This document shows positions 34,976 to 43,255 of a stretch of DNA of 64,000 nucleotides, piece by piece (positions within the stretch are counted from its first letter, which is position 1; every line of letters starts with the position of its first letter). The translations under genes and the position numbers were made by a program. The notes under the pieces are model-generated. The model was not told the origin of the DNA. It saw nothing but the letters and a program-made list of their open reading frames with translations, and did not search any database. Origin of the DNA: Pseudoroseomonas aestuarii (GTDB lineage Bacteria > Pseudomonadota > Alphaproteobacteria > Acetobacterales > Acetobacteraceae); the NCBI RefSeq assembly GCF_042651065.1, contig NZ_JBHSCH010000008.1, positions 27,326-91,325 of the forward strand, in the 5' to 3' direction.

Positions 34976-36051
34976 GCCTTGCCTTCCGCCGCCGACGCGG
35001 ACTGGCCTTGGAAGCGTACCACGCAGCGCGCACCCCCAGCCCGGCTACGCCCAACCGAGAAGGTCCCGCCGATCTGACGCGCGAGGCCGCGTACCAGGCC
35101 GAGGCCGGAAGCCCGCCTGACCACGCCGGCGGCCGGCTCGAAGCCTGGCCCCTCGTCCTCGACCCAGAGTTCGACACTGTCATCGGGCGCTGCGGACAGG
35201 CCGACCCAGATCCGGCCCGGCGTGCCATTGGTGCGGGCCCCGTGCTTGACTGCGTTCGCCACGAGTTCGTTCAGGACAAGCGCGAGGGGAATGGCTGCGT
35301 CGTTCCCGATCCCGACCGGCTCCGCCTCGACCACCAGGCACCCACGCGTGCCCGATGCCTCTGCCACCATAGTGGCGATCTTTGCGACGAACTCTTTCCC
35401 AGGCACGCCTTGGAAGTTCGAGCCCTGGTAGAGCATCTGGTGCACCGCCCCGACAGCCGCCAGTCGGCGAGAGGCCTCCTCCAGCGCCGCAGCCGCCTCC
35501 GGCGCGCCGGCCTCGCGCCGCGCTGCCGAGAGCATGCCCGAGAGCATGTGGATGTTGTTTTTCACCCGGTGGTGCAGTTCCCGCAACAGCAGGTCACGCT
35601 CGCCGAGTGCCTGTTCAAGCAGGATCTGCGCGCGGCGGCGCTCCATGATCTCCTCATTGAGCTCGCGGATCTTGCGCGTGAGCACGGAGAAGCGCCTGTC
35701 CGCCTCCGAGAGGCGCAGGAGCAGGAGCGGCGTCTCGCCCTCCTCGGCAGGAATCAGCAGCCCGGCCTCGCACCGGAAGCGCACCATCTGCCCAGCCGAG
35801 TCTCGCAGATCCGCCGCGCCGGGGAGGGCGCTTCGCGACCCGGAGCAGCGGAGCAGGTAATGCCGGAGGGCCGACCCGGCCTCGGCGCCGGGGCAGAGCA
35901 CAAGAAGATCCCCACCGGCCTGGACGCCTGGGCCCAGGCGCGCGAGGGCTGCGCGGTTGGCGAAGAAGATCCGCCCTGGTGTGCCGACGAGGAGCGCCGG
36001 CTCAGACAGGGCCTGCAGGGCGCGCGCGGCGCCCTCGTCAGGCGCTGGCAT
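34972..36051 (-). CDS. Cytosolic HisKA_2-family sensor histidine kinase with PAS domain
   Basis: A 359-residue kinase without membrane helices. A PAS-like domain (about 8-120, LSEPALLVGTPGRIFFANRAAL) is followed by a coiled coil (RKIRELNEEIMERRRAQ). The HisKA_2 box LLLRELHHRVKNNIHMLSGM has the phospho-His near residue 161. The ATPase domain has LVLNELVANAVKHG, VEDEGPGFEP and GLGLVRGLARQIGG. MPAPDEGAARAL is taken as the start; it overlaps the preceding MetOD1 gene by 14 nt. The order MetOD1, kinase, receiver suggests one sensory unit. Confidence 0.9.
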   Translation of the reverse strand: MPAPDEGAARALQALSEPALLVGTPGRIFFANRAALARLGPGVQAGGDLLVLCPGAEAGSALRHYLLRCSGSRSALPGAADLRDSAGQMVRFRCEAGLLIPAEEGETPLLLLRLSEADRRFSVLTRKIRELNEEIMERRRAQILLEQALGERDLLLRELHHRVKNNIHMLSGMLSAARREAGAPEAAAALEEASRRLAAVGAVHQMLYQGSNFQGVPGKEFVAKIATMVAEASGTRGCLVVEAEPVGIGNDAAIPLALVLNELVANAVKHGARTNGTPGRIWVGLSAAPDDSVELWVEDEGPGFEPAAGVVRRASGLGLVRGLARQIGGTFSVGRSRAGGARCVVRFQGQSASAAEGKA

Positions 36052-36580
36052 GGTCACGGCGGAAATACTCGCGGAGACCCGGCAGGGCCTGCGCGGAGGG
36101 CCGGAGGTGGACGACCACCCGGCACCCGGCATGGCCCTGGGCAATGGTGCGCTCGAGCTCGACTCCGGCATAGCCCAAATTCTCCGCTGCGATGGAACCG
36201 AAGACGTTCGATGTCATCATGCAGAGCGAGGGGCGGCCCAGGACGAAGTCGCCAAAGGGGCAGGCGCGGTTGCCGAGCACCAGGCGGTCCTCCGACTCCT
36301 CGATGACGAAGAAATCGCCGCGGATGCGCTGCTTGAGGTCGACCAGCACCGCGGCCACCTGCGTGCGAGAGAGGCGCTCGACGGCGAGGGCGCGGCGGTA
36401 CTCCGCGTCGATGTGCTCTCCCATGGCGGCACCGACGACACTGATGTAGCCGGAAGCCTCCTCGAGGCCGACGATCTCCTGCAGCGTGCCCGCCAGCTCA
36501 CGCAGGAGGCGCCGCAGGAAGATGTCGCGGTCAAGCTGAACCTCGCCGGCCTTGGCCGGGGCCGTCGTGATCGCAGTCAT
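36038..36580 (-). CDS. MetOD1 (methanogen output domain 1)-type sensory protein
   Basis: A 180-residue soluble protein. It has the pattern VGAAMGEHIDAEYRRALAVE, then RTQVAAVLVDLKQRIRGDFFV, NRACPFGDFVLGRPSLCMMTSNVFG and AAENLGYAGVELERTIAQG. This matches the MetOD1 domain often fused to or beside signalling proteins; the conserved Cys pair (CPFG and LCMMTSN) may bind a cofactor or metal. ATG 36580 is preferred, with GGGAG just upstream. It is the first gene of a three-gene coupled unit with a HisKA_2 kinase and a receiver. The role is inferred to be signal input or output. Confidence 0.8.
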   Translation of the reverse strand: MTAITTAPAKAGEVQLDRDIFLRRLLRELAGTLQEIVGLEEASGYISVVGAAMGEHIDAEYRRALAVERLSRTQVAAVLVDLKQRIRGDFFVIEESEDRLVLGNRACPFGDFVLGRPSLCMMTSNVFGSIAAENLGYAGVELERTIAQGHAGCRVVVHLRPSAQALPGLREYFRRDHASA

Positions 36581-36849
36581 GGCAGTTCTCCCAGTGGCGC
36601 GCGCAATGTCACGTCCTCGAGCCGTTGTTAAGGCCGTCACGATCATGCATCAACACCGGTATCCGCGCAGCGCTCTCGTCGGCACCCGGCAAGGGCATCC
36701 GGGAGATCTGCCTATCCGGTCTGCGCCCGCCCCTGCCTCGCTCCCCGTGCATCGGCCACGGCGAGCGAAGCACCCCACGGCAGCAGCCGCCAAGCACCAG
36801 GGATTCAATGCCTTAGGCGGTGGGTGCAGGGATCCCCGGCACCGCCGGG

Positions 36850-38430
36850 TCAGCCTGGCTGCACGCCCCAGAACTTGGTGAAGCCGGATTGCAAGCCCTG
36901 CAACCCGCGCGTCGCGGTCTGCTGCTTGAACTGGCCGAGGGGGTAGTAGGGCACTTCCTCCATGCACACGCGCTGGATGTCCCGGCAGACGGCCTGGCGG
37001 CCCGCAAGGTCCGGCGCATCGAACCAGTCGTTGTAGAGGCCCTCCAGCCGGGCACTCTCGTACCAGCCGGCATAGCCTGCCGTGCCATTGCCACGCACGC
37101 CCACATGCGTCGCCGGGTTGAGCAGGTCGGTTCCCGTCCAGCTTGTGGCGAACAGGCTCCAGCCGCCGGCCTCCACCGGGCCACGGTTGTTCCGGCGCTG
37201 CAGCATCGAGCCCCAGTCGGTCGCGACGTAATCGACGTTGACGCCGACCCGCCGCAACATGTCGGCCGCGACATCGCCCAGCGCCTTGATCGTCACGTAG
37301 TCGGTCGGCACCAGCAGCACGACCTTCTCGCCGTTGTAGCCGGCGGCGAGGATGTCACGCTTCACCGCCTCGTCGCTGAGCGGCTTGCGGAGCGGGTCGA
37401 GCCCGACCTCGCTGGCCATCGGCGTGCCGGGGCAGAAGAAGCCGGTGGGCACGTGGTAGCTGGCGCTGTCGTTGCCGACGATGGCCTGCATGTAGGCGGC
37501 CTGGTCGATGGCACCCATGAGGGCACGGCGGATGGCCGGGTTGTTGAAGGGGGCCTGGGTGCAGTTCGGCCGCAGCATGCCGAGGGTGCCCGTCTCCTCC
37601 TGCACCCGCAGCCGGATGCTGCGGCTGCGCGCCAGCATGGGCTTCAGGTCGTGCGCCACCTGCTCCCACCAGTCATGCTCGCCCGTCATCAGCGCGCCGG
37701 CGGCGGTCGAGGCATCCGGTATGGTGGTCCAGACCACGCGGTCGTAATGCGCGACCTTGGGTCCGGCGGTGCCGAGCGCTGGCCCGTCCTCCCGCGGCCG
37801 GTAGCCGTCGAAGCGGGCATAGACATTGCGCGCGCCCTGCAGCCGTTCCTCCTGCACATAGCGGAAGGGGCCGCTGCCGATGATCTCGGTGATCTGTGTG
37901 CCAGGGTCGGTGCGCGCGATCCGCTCCGGCATGATGGCCGGCATCATGGCCGTGGTTTTGGCCAGCGCGTCCGCCAGCAGGGGGAAGGGCTTCCTCAGGC
38001 GGAAGACGATGGTGCGGTCGTCGGGGGCGGTAATTTCCTCGCTCACCCGCATCAGGGCGCCGCCGAAGGCATCGCGCGCGCCCCAGCGGCGGATGCTCGC
38101 CACGCAGTCCCGCGCCAGCACCGGCGTGCCGTCGTGGAACAGCAGCCCCTCGCGCAGGCGGATGGTCCAGCGCCGGCCGTCATCCTCCACCACATGGCCT
38201 TCCGCCATCTGCGGATAGGGCACATCGTTCGGGTCCAGCCCGTAGAGGGTGTCGAACACCATGAAGCCGTGGTTGCGCGTCACATTGGCCGTGGTCCAAT
38301 GCGGGTCGAGGAAGGCAAGGTCGATCTGCGGGATGAAGCGCAGGGTGCGGGACTGCCCCTGCGCCAGGGCCGGAGCGGCAAGGGCGGCGGTGGAGATGGC
38401 CATCCCCTGCAGCAGTGAACGACGACGCAT
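36850..38430 (-). CDS. ABC-transporter substrate-binding protein, peptide/nickel family
   Basis: A 526-residue periplasmic protein of the SBP_bac_5 family (DppA/OppA-like). The N-terminus MRRRSLLQGMAIS and the following Ala-rich stretch to ALAQ form a twin-arginine-type signal. FDTLYGLDPNDVPYPQMAEGHV, TIRLREGLLFHDGTPV, EIIGSGPFRYV and NNPAIRRALMGAIDQ are typical. Start 38430 has GGAGG 5-10 nt upstream. No permease or ATPase genes are adjacent, so it is an orphan that may use permeases coded elsewhere. Confidence 0.92.
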   Translation of the reverse strand: MRRRSLLQGMAISTAALAAPALAQGQSRTLRFIPQIDLAFLDPHWTTANVTRNHGFMVFDTLYGLDPNDVPYPQMAEGHVVEDDGRRWTIRLREGLLFHDGTPVLARDCVASIRRWGARDAFGGALMRVSEEITAPDDRTIVFRLRKPFPLLADALAKTTAMMPAIMPERIARTDPGTQITEIIGSGPFRYVQEERLQGARNVYARFDGYRPREDGPALGTAGPKVAHYDRVVWTTIPDASTAAGALMTGEHDWWEQVAHDLKPMLARSRSIRLRVQEETGTLGMLRPNCTQAPFNNPAIRRALMGAIDQAAYMQAIVGNDSASYHVPTGFFCPGTPMASEVGLDPLRKPLSDEAVKRDILAAGYNGEKVVLLVPTDYVTIKALGDVAADMLRRVGVNVDYVATDWGSMLQRRNNRGPVEAGGWSLFATSWTGTDLLNPATHVGVRGNGTAGYAGWYESARLEGLYNDWFDAPDLAGRQAVCRDIQRVCMEEVPYYPLGQFKQQTATRGLQGLQSGFTKFWGVQPG

Positions 38431-38545
38431 GAAAGCCTCCTTCAAGGGCTGCGGGTCAGCCACGATACGCGGCTTTCACCGTTGGCCCCAATGCTGCTGA
38501 TTCGAGCGGCGCTTGCAAGGGCCAGGTTCTTCGCGATGACGCCGC

Positions 38546-38830
38546 TCATGCCGCCGCTCCCGGCCTGCCGGCCATGCGCTCGGCGATCGCCACGGGTGTC
38601 GGGCGGGTGCTCGCGGTTGGCACCTCCGGCATAATGGAGGCGTCGGCCAGGCATGGGCCTGTGCAGCCCAACACGCGGCACTCCGTGTCCACCATCATGC
38701 GTGGACCGTCAGTGGCGCCCATGCGGCACGGACCGATAGCGTGCTGCGCGTCGCCGTATCCGCTCGACAGCCAGTCCTCGAGCTCGGCGTCGCTCAGCGC
38801 CTCCACCCCGGGTCCGCCGCACGGTCCGTG
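38546..38830 (-). pseudogene. C-terminal remnant of a GMC-family oxidoreductase
   Basis: The minus frame encodes about 90 residues with AQHAIGPCRMG, the DTECRVLGCTGPCLADASIMPEVPT stretch and PVAIAERMAG. This is the C-terminal GMC domain (H-x-x-G-x-C-R-M-G ... D-x-x-x-R-V-x-G-x-x-x-L-x-V-A-D-A-S-I-M-P). There is no FAD-binding part upstream; the sequence before it is unrelated up to the sensor-kinase gene. It is a decayed fragment left by a deletion or insertion. Confidence 0.75.
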
Positions 38831-38973
38831 GCCGTGCTCCGTGGTGGCGATGTGCACATGGTGATCCTGGCCCGCTGCACTGCTCCACCCGGGTTGCGGT
38901 TCTTCCGGGCACTGTAATTCCCGGGTCTCTGCTGAAGCCAGCGCCCTCGCCGGCCGGGCTCGCCCACGCCGCC

Positions 38974-40343
38974 TCAGGCTTCCTCGAAGGACAGGCCGGG
39001 CAGCGCGACAATCGCCTCGAGGCCGCCGGCGGCAAGGTTGCGCAGCGTGAGGTCGCCGCCATGGGCGCGGATGATGCTGCGGGCCGAGGTCAGGCCCAGC
39101 CCCATGCCGCCGGTCGAGGGATTGCGGGCCTTGCTGAGCCGGTGGAAGGGCATGAACACCTGCTCCAGCTTGTCCGGATCGACGCCCGGCCCCCGGTCGC
39201 GCACCGTCAGCTCGGCCCCGCGATCTGTGATCCGCAGCGCGATGGCAGGCGGCGTCGCGTGTTTCAGGGCATTCTCGATGAGGTTCTCGAACACCCGCCG
39301 CAGCGCGCGGGGCCGGCCTGTCCACCGCGCGTGGTGCGGTCCCGTGTAGTCGATGCGAATGCCCTGGTCGCCATAGTCGTCGATGATGGTCTTGATGAGT
39401 TCGGGCAGGTCGAAGCTCGTCGCCGGTTCCTGCCCGGCATCGTCGCGAAAGAACGACAGGGCCGAATCCACCATGTTGCGCATTTCGTCGACATCGCGGA
39501 ACAGCTTCTGCTGCTGCACGGCATCGCCGATGAACTCGGCGCGCAGCCGCATGCGCGTCAGCGGCGTGCGCAGGTCGTGCGAGATCGCGGCCAGCATGGT
39601 GGTGCGGTCCTCGACGAAGCGCCGGATCTGCCCCTGCATGGCATTGAAGGCGACGATCGTCTCGCGGATTTCGACCGGGCCGCTCACGGGAATGTCCGGC
39701 GCCCGTGGATCGACGCCGAAGCGGCGGACTGCCCCGGCCAGCTGCGCCACGGGAGAGGCCAGGGAGCAGGCGGCCGCGGCCGAGCAGCCCAGGATCGAGG
39801 CGGCGGCGAACAGGACGATCAGCACGCCGCGCAGCGGAGTGGCGATGCCCCAGCTCCGCTCGGCGGCGGAGAAGGTGATCCAGCTGCCGTCTCGCAGCGC
39901 GACACTCACGAAATAAAGCTGGCCGCGCCGCATGAACTCCGCGGCCAGGGCACCTCCCTCGATGGCGGGATGCCCGCTGTGGAGGAACAGGATGGCCCGC
40001 GAAGGATCCTCGAGCAGCGCCCGCAGCCGGTCCCGCCCGGCGATGTAGCTGTCCTGCTGGGCGGCGCTTGGCTCGACCAGCGGCGCCGCGTGCCAGGCGA
40101 CGTCGTAGAGGCGCGTCCCGGCCGAGCGGGCCAGGGCGGCGCGCTGCTCGGGCGGCTGGGACTCGATGATCCGCACCGTCGCCGCGGCCGCCTCCGGGAG
40201 GCCGCTCTTCTCGAAGGAAGGCTGACCCCAGACGCCGGAAAGCGTGACGAAGGCCCCGTTCATCGCGACCGTCGCCGCCAGGACGACGAAGATCGTCAGG
40301 ACGAAACGGCGCGTGATCGTGTCCCGCATCCACAGCCGCGCGA

Positions 40344-40347
<4 letters not shown>
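38974..40347 (-). CDS. EnvZ-type membrane sensor histidine kinase
   Basis: A 457-residue sensor. It has two membrane helices (about 15-37 and 170-195) around a periplasmic domain, then HAMP (LASPVAQLAGAVRRFG ...). The HisKA box is MLAAISHDLRTPLTRMRLRAEF (phospho-His about 257), and the ATPase domain shows NLIENALKHA, VRDRGPGVDP and GGMGLGLTSARSII. Its start overlaps the stop of the response-regulator gene by 4 nt. The TPLTRMRLRAE sequence and overall layout resemble the EnvZ/RstB subgroup. The signal is unknown. Confidence 0.93.
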
Positions 40348-41063
<716 letters not shown>

Positions 41064-41444
41064 GTCCCTCTTCTACCACCGGGCATGGCGCGGCTTATGA
41101 CCGGTTTTTATGCTGATTGTGTCTGTGCTGAAACATGGTGTGGATGCTGTCAAACACCGCACATCATGGGGAAGCACAGGCTCCCTAGTCTCGCTCCTGG
41201 CAACCAGGAGCACCGCCTTGGCCTCTTCCCTTCCCTGCCCTCCGTCCGGCCGGACCCGCCCTGCCGGCGCTGCAGGCCCCTCCGGCAGGGCGGTTCCCCT
41301 GCCCCCGATCTGGCCCGGCTGGCGCGACGGCCACATCGCCAGGATCCACCGTCAGGCCGGCAAGACGCGGAGCCCGGCCGGCGAGGCGGGCGGCGCGGCG
41401 CTCGCCGCCCCGCTGCCGGCCGCCGGCACCGGTGGCCGCTGACC
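41064..41444. other. Divergent promoter region between the OmpR-type regulator and the DedA gene
   Basis: This 381-nt gap has an AT-rich part around 41100-41165, near the regulator start, that looks like a promoter region. The rest is GC-rich. No gene with support was seen. Confidence 0.45.
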
Positions 41445-42095
41445 ATGGATCCGCTCGGCAGCCTCGTCGCATGGGCGGCCCCGCTCGGCTTCGCCGGCCT
41501 GTTCGCCGCCGCCGCGTCGGAGCGGCTCGTCCCCATCATGCCCTCCTACGGCCTGCTGGTGGCGGTCGGCATCGGCGCCGGAGATGGCCTGTGGCCGGTG
41601 CCGCTCGCCCTCTCCGCCGTGGCCTCCGGCGGCGTGGCCGGATGCCTCGCATCCTACGGCCTCGCGGCCGCGCTGGGGGAGGCCCGCGCGCTCGCCCTGC
41701 TGCACCGGGGCGCCCGTCTGGCCGGCCTGCCCGCCGCACGGCTGGACCGCTGGGTGCAGGGCTACCGCCGCCAACAAGGCGCGATCGCCTTCGCCGCGCA
41801 GCTCGTGCCAACCATCCGGCTGCTGGCGCCGCTGATCGCCGGCCTGCTTGGCCACGGGTTTCGCGCCTTCCTCCTGGCCACCACGGCGGGCGTCATCGTC
41901 TGGAGCGCCTTCTTCGTCGGCCTCGGCTACCTGGCCGCGCAGCGCTCCGCCGGGGCCAACGCCTCCCTCCTCGCGCTCCAGCTCCTGCTGATCCTGCTGG
42001 TGGCGGAGGGCGCCGCCCTCCTGCTCGCCTGGCGCCTCCGGCGCCGCCGCCCGCCGCACCCTGCCCTGCTTCCCCTCGAGGACCGCATCCCATGA
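41445..42095 (+). CDS. DedA/VTT-family membrane protein
   Basis: A 216-residue membrane protein with about five hydrophobic segments. It shows the DedA pattern E-R-x-x-P-x-x-P (ERLVPIMPSYGLL), a central Gly-rich helix, and RRQQGAIAFAAQLVPTIRLLAPLIAGLLGH, which corresponds to the F-x-R-x-x-P-x-x-R-x-x-x-x-x-x-A-G motif of the family. DedA proteins are lipid scramblase/flippase-like membrane proteins. The gene overlaps the following methyltransferase as ATGA, hinting at joint action in membrane lipid handling. Confidence 0.82.
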   Translation: MDPLGSLVAWAAPLGFAGLFAAAASERLVPIMPSYGLLVAVGIGAGDGLWPVPLALSAVASGGVAGCLASYGLAAALGEARALALLHRGARLAGLPAARLDRWVQGYRRQQGAIAFAAQLVPTIRLLAPLIAGLLGHGFRAFLLATTAGVIVWSAFFVGLGYLAAQRSAGANASLLALQLLLILLVAEGAALLLAWRLRRRRPPHPALLPLEDRIP

Positions 42096-42727
42096 GCTTC
42101 GCCGCCGTGAGCGAGACCTACAGCTTCTTCCGGGCCTGGCTCCTCGATCCATTGCGCGTGGCGGCGGTCATGCCCTCGGGGCAGGCGCTGGCGCAGGTCA
42201 TCACCTCCGAGATCACCGCCGGGACCGGCCCGGTGATCGAGCTGGGCCCCGGCACCGGCGCCTTCACCCGCGCCCTGCTGGCACGCGGCGTGCGCGAGGA
42301 GGATCTGGCGCTGGTCGAGTTCGGCTCAGAATTCGCGGTGACGCTGCGCCGCCGCTATCCCAGGGCCCACACCCTCTGGATGGACGCCCGGCGCCTGCAG
42401 GGCGTGGAGCTGTTCGGCGGCCGCCCCGCCGGCGCCGTCGTCAGCGGGCTGCCCGTGCTCTCCATGAGCCCGCGCAAGGTGATCGCCATCCTGGAGGGCG
42501 CCTTCGGCAAGATGCATCCGGCCGGCGCCTTCTATCAGTTCACCTACGGGCCCGCCTGCCCCATCCCGCGCATCCTGCTGGACCGGCTGGGGCTGAAGGC
42601 CATCCGCCTCGGCGGGACGCTGGCCAATGTCCCGCCCGCCTCGGTCTACCGCATCCGCCAGCGCCAGCCCCGCCCACCGGCGCAGGACAGGCCCGCCATG
42701 GGCCTCCCTGCGGCGCCGCGCGGATGA
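42092..42727 (+). CDS. PmtA-like phospholipid N-methyltransferase (SAM-dependent)
   Basis: A 211-residue SAM methyltransferase. It starts FFRAWLLDPLRVAAVMPSG, as in PmtA-type enzymes (F-x-x-x-W-x-x-x-P-x-x-V-G-A-x-x-P-T-S). The SAM motif is VIELGPGTGAFTRALL, followed by VVSGLPVLSM and FYQFTYGP. The family methylates phosphatidylethanolamine towards phosphatidylcholine. The overlap with a DedA gene supports a lipid role (inferred). Members of this family are often annotated as rRNA adenine methylases by mistake. Confidence 0.8.
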   Translation: MSFAAVSETYSFFRAWLLDPLRVAAVMPSGQALAQVITSEITAGTGPVIELGPGTGAFTRALLARGVREEDLALVEFGSEFAVTLRRRYPRAHTLWMDARRLQGVELFGGRPAGAVVSGLPVLSMSPRKVIAILEGAFGKMHPAGAFYQFTYGPACPIPRILLDRLGLKAIRLGGTLANVPPASVYRIRQRQPRPPAQDRPAMGLPAAPRG

Positions 42728-42768
42728 GCGGCGGCACGCGGCCAGCACAACGGAATCCGGAGGACAGC

Positions 42769-43245
42769 ATGATCTCCCTCATCGTCAATGGCCGCCCCGT
42801 GCGGGTGGACGCCGCCCCGGACAAGCCCCTGCTTTGGGTGCTGCGCGAGGAGCTGGGCCTGCTCGGCCCGAAATACGGCTGCGGCGTCGCCCAGTGCGGC
42901 GCCTGCCGCGTCCTGCTCGACGGCCAGTCGGTGCCCTCCTGCGTCACCCCGCTCGCCGAAGCCGCCGGCGCCGCCGTGGTGACGGTGGAGGGCCTGGGCG
43001 GGCCGGAGGGCGACCTCTCCGCGCTGCAGCAAGCCTGGATCGACGAGCAGGTGCCGCAATGCGGCTTCTGCCAGCCGGGCTTCCTCATCGCCGCCACGGC
43101 GCTGCTGGCGCGCACGCCCCGGCCGACCGATGCCGAGATCGACGCCTTCATCGACAATGTCTGCCGCTGCGGCACCTATCCGCGCATCCGCCGCGCCATC
43201 CACCGCGCCATCCACCGCGCCGCCGCGGCGCCTGGCCAGGGCTGA
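42769..43245 (+). CDS. Molybdenum hydroxylase 2Fe-2S subunit (IorA-like)
   Basis: A 158-residue electron-transfer subunit with two 2Fe-2S clusters: the plant-type site C38-x4-C43-x2-C46-x11-C58, and the C-terminal site C98-x2-C101 with C132-x-C134. The size matches isoquinoline 1-oxidoreductase alpha subunits and related aldehyde oxidoreductases. GGAGG lies 7 nt before the ATG. The large molybdopterin subunit follows 10 nt later, and there is no FAD subunit in this unit. Confidence 0.92.
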   Translation: MISLIVNGRPVRVDAAPDKPLLWVLREELGLLGPKYGCGVAQCGACRVLLDGQSVPSCVTPLAEAAGAAVVTVEGLGGPEGDLSALQQAWIDEQVPQCGFCQPGFLIAATALLARTPRPTDAEIDAFIDNVCRCGTYPRIRRAIHRAIHRAAAAPGQG

Positions 43246-43255
43246 GGGGCGCGCC

